From assembly GCF_012972705.2 (NCBI RefSeq), contig NZ_JABCSC020000001.1, forward strand, positions 1,054,001 through 1,118,000: a stretch of DNA of 64,000 bases, read 5' to 3'. Position 1 is the stretch's first letter; each line of letters starts with the position of its first letter. Shown here in pieces: positions 26,050-34,035 of this stretch. The DNA comes from Uliginosibacterium aquaticum (GTDB lineage Bacteria > Pseudomonadota > Gammaproteobacteria > Burkholderiales > Rhodocyclaceae). The translations under genes and the position numbers were made by a program. The notes below the pieces were generated by a model. It searched no databases. It was not told the DNA's origin and saw only the letters and a list, made by a program, of their open reading frames with translations.

Positions 26050-28500
26050 TCAGGCCGTGAAGTCTTCGTAAGCCGCGCGCAGCGTGCCCTTGTCGGCCAG
26101 GGTGCTGCGTTCGAGCCACGGGTCGGTGTAGTCCTGCAGCGCGTAGAGCAGGCGCTCGTAGAGTTCGCGGCGCAGTGCTGCGTTCTCGACGATCTTGCCC
26201 TTCACGTACTCCAGGCCCACGCGCTGCACGTAGTGCACCGTGCGCTCCAGGTAGAAGCCTTCTTCGCGGTAGAGCTGGAGGAAGGCGCCGGAGTACTCCA
26301 TGACTTCCTCGTCGGTCTTCACCTTGCAGAAGAACTCGGCGACTTCGGTCTTGATGCCGCCGTTGCCGGCCACATACAGCTCGTAGCCGGAATCCACACC
26401 GATCACGCCGACGTCCTTAATGCCGGCCTCGGCGCAGTTGCGCGGGCAGCCTGAGACAGCGAGCTTGACCTTGTGTGGGCTCCACATGCCGAAGAGCATC
26501 TTCTCGAGCTTCACGCCCATGTCCATCGAGCGCTGGGTGCCGAAGCGGCAGTGCTCGGCGCCCACACAGGTCTTCACTGTGCGGATGCTCTTGCCATAGG
26601 CGTGGCCGGAGACCATGCCGGCTTTCGACAGATCCGCCCAGATCTTGGGCAGGTCGTCCTTCTTCACGCCGAGCAGATCGATGCGCTGGCCGCCGGTGAC
26701 CTTCACCGTGGGTACGGCGTACTTGTCCGCTGCATCGGCGATGGCGCGCAGCTCGTCGGGCGTGGTGAGGCCGCCGAGCATGCGTGGCACCACCGAGTAG
26801 GTACCGTCCTTCTGGATGTTGGCGTGGGCGCGCTCGTTGATGAAGCGGCTTTGCGCGTCATCCTTGGCCTCGTGCGGCCAGGTGGAGATCAGGTAGTAGT
26901 TCAGTGCCGGGCGACAGGAGGCGCAGCCATTGGGCGTCTTCCAGGCCAGCGCGTGCATCACGGCCGGGATGCTGGTCAGGTGCTGATCGCGGATCGCCTT
27001 GCGAACTTCGCCATGCGAATGATCGGTACAGGCGCACACCGGCTTGGAGCTTGAGTCTGCCGGTGTGTAGGCGCCGCCCACGGTGGAGGCGATGATCTGC
27101 TCGACCAGGCCGGTGCAGGAGCCGCAGGAGCTGGAGGCCTTGGTGTGTTTGCGCACATCGTCCAGCGAGAACAGGCCGTTTTCCTTGATGGCCTTGACGA
27201 TGGTGCCCTTGCATACGCCGTTGCAGCCGCAGATCTCGGCGGTGTCCGGCAGGCTGGCGGCCTGGTTCTGGCCCTTGTGCCCCGCGTCGCCGAGGTGGCT
27301 CTTGCCGAAGAGCAGGTGATCGCGGATGTCGGCGATGTTCTGACCATCCTTGAGCATCTGGAAGTACCAGGAACCGTCAGCGGTGTCGCCATAGGCCACG
27401 GCGCCGACGATCTTGTCGTCCTTCACCACCACGCGTTTGTAGACGCCCGCCGCCGGGTCGGAGAGCACGATGTCCTCAGTGCCTTCGCCGCCGGAGAAGT
27501 CACCGGCCGAGAACACGTCGATGCCGGTGACTTTCAGCTTGGTGGAGGTGACCGAACCCTGATAGCGGCCGATACCGAACTGGGCGATGTGGTTGGCGGC
27601 CACCTTGGCCTGCTCGAAGAGCGGGGCCACCAGGCCGTAGGCGATGCCACGGTGGTTGGCGCATTCGCCCACGGCATACACGCGCGGATCGTAGGTCTGC
27701 ATCGTGTCATTGACCACGATGCCGCGGTTGCAGTGAATGCCGGCCGATTCGGCCAGCGCGGTGTTGGGGCGGATACCGGCAGCCATCACCACCAGATCGG
27801 CCGGCAGGCTCTCGCCGCTCTTGAGCTTGAGTGCGCAGACGCGGCCACTTTCGCCCTGCACCAGTTCGGCGGTGTGGGCGCCGAGGCGGAACTGCATGCC
27901 GCGGGCCTCGAGCTCCTTCTGCATCATGTTGGCCGCGGTCTTGTCGAGCTGGCGTTCCATGATCCACTCGCCGATGTGCACCACGGTGACGCTCATGCCA
28001 CGCAGGATCAGGCCGTTGGCGGCTTCCAGGCCGAGCAGGCCGGCACCGATCACCACTGCGTGCTTGTACTGGGCGGCGGCATCGATCATCGCGTCGGTAT
28101 CGGCGATGTCGCGGTAAGCGATCACGCCCGGCAGATCCTTGCCTGGCACCGGCAGGATGAAGGGATTCGAGCCGGTGGCGAGTAGCAGGCGGTCGTATCC
28201 GGCTTCCGTGCCGTCCTCAGCGAAAACCTTGCGCGCCTTGCGATCGATCTTGACGATCTTCTTGCCGGTCTGCAGGGTGATGCCGTTGTCCTTGTACCAG
28301 TTCCAGTCGTTGAGAATGATGTCCTGGATGGTCATCTCGCCGGCGAGCACCGGCGACAGCATGATGCGGTTGTAGTTGGGATGAGGTTCGGCACCGAAGA
28401 CTGTGATGTCGTACATGTCCGGAGCGATCTTGCGCAGCTCCTCGAGCGTGCGCACACCGGCCATGCCATTGCCAACCATGACGAGCTTGAGCTTTTCCAT
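26050..28500 (-). CDS. nirB: Nitrite reductase (NADH) large subunit
   Basis: 816 residues from ATG at 28500 (MEKLKLVMVGNGMAG); the upstream ATG at 28551 lies in the leader. Order: FAD/NADH domains (VGNGMAG, VVIGAGLLGLEAANG, VYAVGECANHRG), BFD-like [2Fe-2S] domain (CGCNGVC...CGSC, ~430-480), a second BFD-like segment (CAC...CASC), then nitrite/sulfite reductase repeats with siroheme/4Fe-4S ligands CVGAEHC and CPRNC (~620-680). It carries out six-electron reduction of nitrite to ammonium. First gene of a unit with the short ORF, nirD, PilJ-domain gene and nasA. Preceded by a structured leader with ANTAR-type hairpins. Confidence 0.96.
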   Translation of the reverse strand: MEKLKLVMVGNGMAGVRTLEELRKIAPDMYDITVFGAEPHPNYNRIMLSPVLAGEMTIQDIILNDWNWYKDNGITLQTGKKIVKIDRKARKVFAEDGTEAGYDRLLLATGSNPFILPVPGKDLPGVIAYRDIADTDAMIDAAAQYKHAVVIGAGLLGLEAANGLILRGMSVTVVHIGEWIMERQLDKTAANMMQKELEARGMQFRLGAHTAELVQGESGRVCALKLKSGESLPADLVVMAAGIRPNTALAESAGIHCNRGIVVNDTMQTYDPRVYAVGECANHRGIAYGLVAPLFEQAKVAANHIAQFGIGRYQGSVTSTKLKVTGIDVFSAGDFSGGEGTEDIVLSDPAAGVYKRVVVKDDKIVGAVAYGDTADGSWYFQMLKDGQNIADIRDHLLFGKSHLGDAGHKGQNQAASLPDTAEICGCNGVCKGTIVKAIKENGLFSLDDVRKHTKASSSCGSCTGLVEQIIASTVGGAYTPADSSSKPVCACTDHSHGEVRKAIRDQHLTSIPAVMHALAWKTPNGCASCRPALNYYLISTWPHEAKDDAQSRFINERAHANIQKDGTYSVVPRMLGGLTTPDELRAIADAADKYAVPTVKVTGGQRIDLLGVKKDDLPKIWADLSKAGMVSGHAYGKSIRTVKTCVGAEHCRFGTQRSMDMGVKLEKMLFGMWSPHKVKLAVSGCPRNCAEAGIKDVGVIGVDSGYELYVAGNGGIKTEVAEFFCKVKTDEEVMEYSGAFLQLYREEGFYLERTVHYVQRVGLEYVKGKIVENAALRRELYERLLYALQDYTDPWLERSTLADKGTLRAAYEDFTA

Positions 28501-28567
28501 GCTGTTCCCTCTGTTGAAAGCTGAGGACGTCTTGACATACGTCCTGTTCATAAATCTTCAGCTACAC

Positions 28568-28608
28568 CAGAGATCGCCCTTGACCCTGTCCGGACAGCTT
28601 CGTTGCTG
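28568..28608 (-). promoter_or_regulatory. Tandem hexaloop hairpins (ANTAR target) in nirB leader
   Basis: RNA on the minus strand. HP1: CAGC, loop AACGAA, GCTG (28608-28595). HP2: CAGGGTC, loop AAGGGC, GATC-(T)-CTG (28588-28568; one G-U pair, one bulge). Both loops have six bases with A1 and G4, as bound by ANTAR proteins. NasT is the likely ligand. Confidence 0.72.
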
Positions 28609-28655
28609 GCCGGTTGCGTACAGCAGGATTGCCCCGCCGTACTTGGTGCTCGATA

Positions 28656-28669
28656 TTGATCCAAATCAA
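28656..28669. promoter_or_regulatory. FNR/ANR-type box upstream of nirB
   Basis: TTGATCCAAATCAA, a perfect TTGAT-N4-ATCAA palindrome. Centred where an FNR activator could drive a start near 28621, just before the tandem hairpins; it also covers about -10 to +4 of the predicted sigma-54 start. Confidence 0.7.
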
Positions 28670-28685
28670 AGCATGCGTTGTGCCA
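28670..28685 (-). promoter_or_regulatory. Sigma-54 promoter candidate for nirB
   Basis: TGGCACAACGCATGCT on the minus strand: GG and GC spaced by exactly 10 bases, TGGCAC intact. Nearly the same string occurs before nrtA. Predicted start near 28659. Confidence 0.65.
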
Positions 28686-28802
28686 GGATTTTTAACTCAT
28701 TGAAATTCAAGGGTTGAGTGGTTTTGACAGGCCTTTTCTCAGGCCTTTGATGCACTCGCGGAGGGCGAGGATGCACGCTCTTGAAGCATGGCGCCGCACT
28801 CT

Positions 28803-30503
28803 TTATTTGCTCAGGATCAGGAGCAGCAGGAGCAGGTTGGCGATCAGCGACAGGGCGCACACGAGTTTCAGCAAGGCATGCGGATCGCGCTCCAGCAGCG
28901 GGCGCTGGCGTGGCACCGCGAGCGGGCGGTGGGCGCCGCGCTGCAGGGCCAGCAGGAATTCTTCGGCGGTTTCGAAGCGGCGCTCCGGCTCGCGTGCCAC
29001 GGCTTTCAGCAACACCGATTCGAGCCATTCCGGCAGATCCGGCCGGTAGCGCGTGGGCGGCACCGGGTCGCCAAAGCGTGGATGCTGGAAGGGTTCGATC
29101 TCGCCATACGGATACTTGCGGGTGGCGAGTTCGTAGAGCGTGACGCCAACGGCGTACAGATCGCTGGATTCGTTGGCGCGCGGGCGCTCGGCACCTTGCT
29201 GGAAGAGCTCCGGCGCCATGTAGGAAGGGGTGCCGGGATTGTTGATCTCGCCGAAGCGTTCGCCTTCGTGCTGGCCATCGGCGGCCGCTACGCCCAGATC
29301 GAGGATGCGCAGGCGCCCATCGGCACCCAGGTGCAGATTGTCCGGCTTGATATCGCGATGCACGATGGCCAGCCGATGCAGAGTGGCCAGCCCCTTGAGC
29401 AGGCGCTCTCCCGTCTCGGCCACTTCGGTCGCATTGAAGCGGTGGCCGCGGGTGAGGCGCTGTTTGAGGCTCTCCCCTTCGTGCCAGCTCATCAGGTAGT
29501 ACAGGTGGCTGCGCGAGGGCCGCGAGATCACCTGCGGAAAGGCCGCATCGGTGACCCGGCGGGCAATCCACTCCTCGTGGGCGAGTGCGGCGGCATCCTC
29601 CAGGTCGGCACTGGCATGCAGGGTCTTGAGTACGGCGATACCGCCGGCGGGCATGCGCACACGGTAGAGCAGGGTGATGCGTGAGTCGTGCAGCACATCA
29701 AGCACCTCCAGCCCGTCCAGGCTTTGCCCCGGTTTGAGGCGCGGCGGCAGCGGCAACTCGCGCAGGCGGGCCAGCGAGTCGCGCAGGGTGTCGCGCGGCA
29801 ATTCGCTGACACGAATTACCAGGGCCGTGCAGTTGTCCTGTGCGCCACTGTCGACCGCCCCGTCGGCCAGTGCGAAAGCAGCTTCCTGAGCGTCCGGATG
29901 GCTTTCGATGAGGCTCTGGATGCGTGCATCGCGCAGCGTGCCCCACACCCCGTCGCTCAGCAGGATGAAGCAGTCGCCCTCGTTCAGCTCGCCTTCGCCG
30001 AAGTCGATGGACAGATGCTTGTCGAGGCCAACCGCGCGGGACAGGACGGTCTTCAGCTCCGGGTGCTCCCACACGTGATCCTGGGTCAGGCGGCGCAATT
30101 GCCCTTCACGCAGCAGATAGATGCGCGAGTCGCCTACATGCGCCGTGATCCAGCGCCGGCCTCGCAGAACCACCGCCGAGAGCGTGGTGGCCATGCCGGC
30201 AGTTTCGCTGCGACGGGCTGACTGCGATACCAGCCAGCGGTTAGCCGCGCCGATCACCTTGTCCAGTGCCTGAGGCACGGCCCAGGTATCCGGCGTGGCG
30301 TAGTAATCGCTGAGCAGACTGCGCACGGTGAACTCGGCGGCTTCGCGCCCATTGGCGTGGCCGCCCACGCCGTCCGCGACCACTCCGAGCAGGCCTTTGT
30401 TGTCGAGCTCGGCCCCTTCCGGCGTGACGGCGCCGACGAAATCCTCGTTGCGGGCGCGCGGGCCAGTCAGCGAGGCGTGGCCGAGGGAGACGGTAAGGGG
30501 CAT
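28803..30503 (-). CDS. Fused PP2C phosphatase and Ser/Thr protein kinase
   Basis: 566 residues from ATG at 30503 (MPLTVSLGHASLTGPRARNEDF). Residues ~1-240 form a PP2C phosphatase with metal-binding motifs (RNEDF, GVVADGVGGHANG, AHVGDSRIYLLR, SDGVWGTL). Residues ~265-520 are a Hanks-type kinase: Lys of IAVLKTLH, catalytic HRDIKPDNL, DLG for DFG, and APE (YMAPELF). One C-terminal membrane helix anchors it. Such fusions accompany nas clusters in betaproteobacteria; their target is unknown to me. Downstream of narK with 171 bp between, which contain a perfect 13-bp hairpin. Confidence 0.9.
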   Translation of the reverse strand: MPLTVSLGHASLTGPRARNEDFVGAVTPEGAELDNKGLLGVVADGVGGHANGREAAEFTVRSLLSDYYATPDTWAVPQALDKVIGAANRWLVSQSARRSETAGMATTLSAVVLRGRRWITAHVGDSRIYLLREGQLRRLTQDHVWEHPELKTVLSRAVGLDKHLSIDFGEGELNEGDCFILLSDGVWGTLRDARIQSLIESHPDAQEAAFALADGAVDSGAQDNCTALVIRVSELPRDTLRDSLARLRELPLPPRLKPGQSLDGLEVLDVLHDSRITLLYRVRMPAGGIAVLKTLHASADLEDAAALAHEEWIARRVTDAAFPQVISRPSRSHLYYLMSWHEGESLKQRLTRGHRFNATEVAETGERLLKGLATLHRLAIVHRDIKPDNLHLGADGRLRILDLGVAAADGQHEGERFGEINNPGTPSYMAPELFQQGAERPRANESSDLYAVGVTLYELATRKYPYGEIEPFQHPRFGDPVPPTRYRPDLPEWLESVLLKAVAREPERRFETAEEFLLALQRGAHRPLAVPRQRPLLERDPHALLKLVCALSLIANLLLLLLILSK

Positions 30504-30541
30504 GGTGGTAGCGTGTGGTGGAGCGAACGTTTTTTTTGCGT

Positions 30542-30571
30542 GGCATTGGAATACTGGCGTATTCCAATGCC
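30542..30571. other. Perfect 13-bp hairpin between narK and the phosphatase/kinase gene
   Basis: GGCATTGGAATAC and GTATTCCAATGCC with a four-base loop. On the transcribed (minus) strand it is followed by ACGC and A8, not U, so it is not a terminator in that direction. May be an mRNA processing or stability element, or a protein-binding palindrome. Confidence 0.55.
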
Positions 30572-30674
30572 GGCTCAAAGCTACATCGAACGCTGCCGGA
30601 CCGGACGTATGTGCGTACGGCGAGGCGGCGCGTTCCTCATTCGCAAAGCATGCAGATCTGCAAGCTTGCCCGGA

Positions 30675-31883
30675 TCAGATCTTGGCGGCGACCGCTGCGC
30701 CCCAGGTGGTGCGCCAGCGGGTCTTTACACCGGTGAGGCCCAGCAATGCAGCCACCGCGAGACCGATGAAGATCAAGAGCCCCATCTGGTAGCTGCCGGT
30801 GTGTTGCTTGGCGTAGCCGAGGCTGGAGGCGAGGTAGAAACCGCCGATGCCGCCGGCCATGCCCACGAGTCCGGTCATGACGCCGATGTCCTTGCGGAAG
30901 CGTTGCGGCAGGAGCTGGAATACTGCGCCGTTGCCCATGCCCAGTGCGAGCATGGCAATCGAGATCACGCCAGCGGCGAGCCAGACGTTGCTGATGCCGG
31001 CGCTCACGATGGCAAGGAAGATCGCGGCCACGATATAGACGCCGGTGAGCATCTTGATGCCGCCGATGCGGTCTGCGAAGTTGCCGCCCATGGCGCGCGA
31101 TACGCTGCCGGCAAACACACAGGCCGCGGCGAAGTAGCCAGCGGTCTTGGGGTCCAGGCCGTATTCGCCGTTGAAGAAGATGACCAATGAACTGGCCAGT
31201 CCCGAGAAGCCGCCAAAGGTCACCGAGTAGAAGAACATGAACCACCAGGCATCGCGATCAGTCAGTACTTTGGCATAGTCGGCGAGGCGCTTGGGTGGCG
31301 GGCTGTTGGGGGCATCCTTGGCGATTGCGCAGTAGATGACGAAGACGATGCCGAGCGGGATCAGGACGAGGCCGAAGACATTGTTCCAGCCTACGGCCAT
31401 GGCCAGGCCCGGGGCGAACAGGGCGGCCAGCACGGTGCCGGAGTTGCCGGCACCGGCGATGCCCATGGCGGTGCCCTGATGCTCCGGCGGATACCAGCGC
31501 GAGGCCAGCGGCAGGGCTACGGCAAACGATGCGCCGGCCACGCCGAGGAAGATAGCCAGCACCAGGATCTGGGTGTAGCTATGGATGCCGAAATACCAGG
31601 CACAGCACAGTGCGCCGAGAATGATCAACTGGCCGATCAGGCCGGCTTTCTTGGGCTGGATCTGGTCGACCAGTACGCCCATCACCAAGCGCAGTAGCGC
31701 GCCGGCGAGCAGGGGGGTGGCGACCATGAGGCCTTTCTGGGCGGCGCTCAGTTGCAGATCCACGGCGATCTGTACGGCCAGCGGGCCGAGCAGCACCCAG
31801 ACCATGAAGGCGAGGTCGAAATACAGGAAGGCGGCGAGCAGGGTCGGCGTATGGCCGGCCTTGAGAAAGGATTGCTTGTCCAT
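30675..31883 (-). CDS. narK: NarK/NasA-type MFS nitrate/nitrite transporter
   Basis: 402 residues, 12 membrane helices. The nitrate signature motifs of the NNP family are present: AGAGNSGTVLAALFAPGLA in helix 5 and GMAGGIGGFYLASSLG in helix 11. MFS loop motif (GVLVDQIQPKKAG). Being within an assimilatory cluster it probably imports nitrate (or exports excess nitrite), alongside the ABC importer NrtABD. Its leader carries tandem ANTAR-type hairpins. Confidence 0.92.
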   Translation of the reverse strand: MDKQSFLKAGHTPTLLAAFLYFDLAFMVWVLLGPLAVQIAVDLQLSAAQKGLMVATPLLAGALLRLVMGVLVDQIQPKKAGLIGQLIILGALCCAWYFGIHSYTQILVLAIFLGVAGASFAVALPLASRWYPPEHQGTAMGIAGAGNSGTVLAALFAPGLAMAVGWNNVFGLVLIPLGIVFVIYCAIAKDAPNSPPPKRLADYAKVLTDRDAWWFMFFYSVTFGGFSGLASSLVIFFNGEYGLDPKTAGYFAAACVFAGSVSRAMGGNFADRIGGIKMLTGVYIVAAIFLAIVSAGISNVWLAAGVISIAMLALGMGNGAVFQLLPQRFRKDIGVMTGLVGMAGGIGGFYLASSLGYAKQHTGSYQMGLLIFIGLAVAALLGLTGVKTRWRTTWGAAVAAKI

Positions 31884-31924
31884 GGATCTGCTTCTCTCTG
31901 TGGGTTGGCTTGAAATTCAGCTAC

Positions 31925-31969
31925 CAGAGATCGCCGTTGATCCTGTACTGCGCGACGTCTTTGTCGTGC
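31925..31969 (-). promoter_or_regulatory. Tandem hexaloop hairpins (ANTAR target) in narK leader
   Basis: HP1: GCACGAC, loop AAAGAC, GTCGCGC (31969-31950; one mismatch). HP2: CAGGATC, loop AACGGC, GATC-(T)-CTG (31945-31925). Both loops have A1 and G4. HP2 and its flanks (GGCGATCTCTGGT, AGCTGAA) are almost identical to the nirB leader. Confidence 0.75.
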
Positions 31970-32019
31970 AATTGCACGCCCCGGCTTTTTACAGGGCTTG
32001 GTGCTTTGTTGAGGGTTTT

Positions 32020-32036
32020 AAGCAGATCCCGGGCCA
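32020..32036 (-). promoter_or_regulatory. Sigma-54 promoter candidate for narK
   Basis: TGGCCCGGGATCTGCTT on the minus strand, with GG-N10-GC spacing; one base off the TGGCAC half. Predicted start near 32010, 40 bases before the first hairpin. Confidence 0.5.
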
Positions 32037-32177
32037 TTTTTCACAAGAGACTGATTTGATTGGCTTTGATTGGCCGTCTGGGGCGCTGAAAAGGCCTTGA
32101 ATGGCTGGGCGTGCCCCGTTTGTGGGCGCGCGCTGCCCTGTCTTGAGGCTCGAGCGGGTGTTCGAGGGGCTGAACAA

Positions 32178-32210
32178 CAAAACGCCCGCAGGCTTGCAGG
32201 CCGGCGGGCG
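32178..32210 (-). terminator. Terminator after nrtD
   Basis: Arms CGCCCGC (minus-strand 32210-32204) and GCGGGCG (32189-32183), with further pairing inside, followed on the minus strand by TTTTGTTGTT. 24 bases after the nrtD stop, separating the nrt operon from narK. Confidence 0.8.
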
Positions 32211-32233
32211 CTCAAACAACTGCTGGAGGAGGG

Positions 32234-33025
32234 TCAGGCGGCTTTCCGGACTTGCTTCTGGTACAGGAACTCGATGATCGCAGCCCGGCAGCGGGTGTAC
32301 TCCGCGTCGTTGGCGAGCGTCAGGCGATTGCGCGGTTTGGCCAGATTCACTTCGAGGATCTCGCCGATGGTGGCGGCCGGGCCGTTGGTGAGCATCACCA
32401 CGCGGTCGGACAGCAGCACAGCCTCATCCACGTCGTGGGTCACCATCACCACGGTGGCGCCGGTTTTCTGCATTACACCGATCAGTTCGTCCTGCAGGGC
32501 GGCACGGGTCAGTGCGTCGAGTGCGCCGAAGGGCTCGTCCATGAGCAGGATTTTGGGTTCCATCGCAAAGGCGCGGGCGATGCCGATGCGCTGCTTCATG
32601 CCGCCGGAGATCTCACCGGGGTGTTTGTCTGCTGCATGCGCCATGTGCACCATTTCGATGGCGGCCATGGTGCGGGCCTTGAGTTTGGCTTTGCCTTCCT
32701 TCTGGCCAAAGACGCGCTCCACGCCAAGATAGACATTTTCGAAGCAGGTCAGCCAGGGCAGCAGCGAGTGGTTCTGGAACACGACGGCGCGCTCCGGGCC
32801 GGGGCCGGCGATTTCGCGTCCGCCACAGATGAGCGCTCCATCGGTGGGCAGGGTGAGGCCGGCGATCAGGTTCAGCAGTGTGGATTTGCCGCAGCCCGAG
32901 TGCCCGATCAGCGAGACAACTTCGCCTTCGTTGATCTGCAGGTTGATGTCACGCAGGGCGACGAAAGAGCCTTTCTTGGTTTCGAAGCTCATGCCGACGT
33001 TTTCAATCTGTACCAGTGATTTCAT
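32234..33025 (-). CDS. nrtD: Nitrate ABC transporter ATP-binding protein
   Basis: 263 residues from ATG at 33025 (MKSLVQIENVG). Walker A GHSGCGKST, Q-loop VVFQNHSLLPWL, signature ISGGMKQR, Walker B ILLMDEPFGALD and the H-loop His (VTHDVDEA). NrtD-like length with no NrtC-type C-terminal binding-protein domain, so one ATPase probably forms a homodimer. 11 bases after nrtB in the nrtABD operon. Confidence 0.92.
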   Translation of the reverse strand: MKSLVQIENVGMSFETKKGSFVALRDINLQINEGEVVSLIGHSGCGKSTLLNLIAGLTLPTDGALICGGREIAGPGPERAVVFQNHSLLPWLTCFENVYLGVERVFGQKEGKAKLKARTMAAIEMVHMAHAADKHPGEISGGMKQRIGIARAFAMEPKILLMDEPFGALDALTRAALQDELIGVMQKTGATVVMVTHDVDEAVLLSDRVVMLTNGPAATIGEILEVNLAKPRNRLTLANDAEYTRCRAAIIEFLYQKQVRKAA

Positions 33026-33036
33026 GACGGTTCTCC

Positions 33037-33969
33037 TCAGCTGTTGCTGTCGTAGCTGAATTTCTTGGCGATCTGGATCAGCAACTGCTCCAGCAGCAGG
33101 CCGACCAGGCCGATCACGAAGATGGCGATGATGATGTGCTCGACCTTCAGGTTGTTCCATTCGTCCCACACCCAGAAGCCGATGCCGACGCCGCCGGTGA
33201 GCATTTCAGCGGCCACGATGACCAGCCAGGCCGTACCGATCGAGAGGCGGATGCCGGTCAGCATGTAGGGCAGAACAGAAGGGAAGAGAATCTTGGTGAT
33301 GACCTTCCATTCGGAGAGGTTCAGGACCCGGGCCACGTTGAGGTAGTCCTGCGGTACGCGCTGTACGCCTTGAGCGGTGTTGAGGATCATCGGCCAGATG
33401 GAACAGATGAAGATGGTCCAGGTGGCGGCCGGGTCGGCCTTCTTGAACACCAGCAGGCCGATCGGCAGCCAGGCCAGCGGGGATACCGGGCGCAGCAGCG
33501 AGATGATCGGGTCCAGCGCGGCGCTGAGGAACTTGAAGCGGCCGATCATGAAGCCCAGCGGGATGCCGACGGCGGCGGCAAAGCCAAACCCGATTGCAAC
33601 GCGCTTGAGCGAGGACAGGATGTTCCAGCCGATACCCTGGTCATTCGGGCCATTGCTGTAAAAAGGATCGGAGAACAGGGTGACGGCGGCATGCCAGACG
33701 ACTTCCGGTGTCGGAATGCCTTTGTTCTTCATCGAGACGATGGCCCAGATACCGACCAGCAAGGCGAAGCCTAGGATCGGAGGGAGGAGAGCGCGCAAGG
33801 CGCGGCCGATTGGCTCGGCGTAGTTTTTAGGCGCCGGCTTGCTCGCGGCGATGGTGGTGGGGGCTGCACTGGTCATGTGATTCTCTGTCGTCCTGGCGGG
33901 GCTTGTGGGCTCGGCTGCGGGCGCCGGGTTGCTGCTGTTGGCGGTAAGGCTCAGGCTGGCTGCACTCAT
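33037..33969 (-). CDS. nrtB: Nitrate ABC transporter permease
   Basis: 310 residues. AGGAG six bases before ATG at 33969 supports this start, giving a ~45-residue Ala/Pro/Thr-rich cytoplasmic extension before the first helix; an ATG at 33876 is less supported. Six membrane helices, with the ATPase-coupling EAA-like loop (DYLNVARVLNLSEWKVITKILFPSVLPYMLTG). Close to the SsuC/TauC/NrtB branch. Forms the channel of the nitrate importer. Confidence 0.92.
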   Translation of the reverse strand: MSAASLSLTANSSNPAPAAEPTSPARTTENHMTSAAPTTIAASKPAPKNYAEPIGRALRALLPPILGFALLVGIWAIVSMKNKGIPTPEVVWHAAVTLFSDPFYSNGPNDQGIGWNILSSLKRVAIGFGFAAAVGIPLGFMIGRFKFLSAALDPIISLLRPVSPLAWLPIGLLVFKKADPAATWTIFICSIWPMILNTAQGVQRVPQDYLNVARVLNLSEWKVITKILFPSVLPYMLTGIRLSIGTAWLVIVAAEMLTGGVGIGFWVWDEWNNLKVEHIIIAIFVIGLVGLLLEQLLIQIAKKFSYDSNS

Positions 33970-34035
33970 GATCGTTACTCCTGATCGGGCGGGGCTGGAG
34001 CCCCGCCCGTTGACTGGATTCAGAACGCCCGGTTG

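Larger units (their letters stand above)
28501..28802 (-). other. Gene-free region holding the nirB promoter and leader
   Basis: 302 bases between the kinase gene and nirB. Contents: sigma-54-type promoter (28670-28685), FNR-type box (28656-28669), tandem hexaloop hairpins (28568-28608), and a 7-bp hairpin (AGGACGT/ACGTCCT, at about 28521-28544) without a U-tract. Nothing else recognised. Confidence 0.75.
31884..32233 (-). other. Gene-free region holding narK leader and nrtD terminator
   Basis: 350 bases. Contents, going down the minus strand: terminator after nrtD (32183-32210), sigma-54-type promoter candidate (32020-32036), a GTGCAATTGCAC palindrome (31966-31977), tandem hexaloop hairpins (31925-31969), and the narK ribosome site. 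I see no gene in it. Confidence 0.75.

Noticed and set aside
30542-30571. 13-bp hairpin as terminator of narK
   Set aside because: On the narK strand it is followed by A-rich sequence, not U; kept only as an unexplained hairpin.
32056-32073. TTGATTGG direct repeat upstream of narK as a third FNR box
   Set aside because: The two halves are in the same orientation; no TTGAT-N4-ATCAA palindrome is formed.
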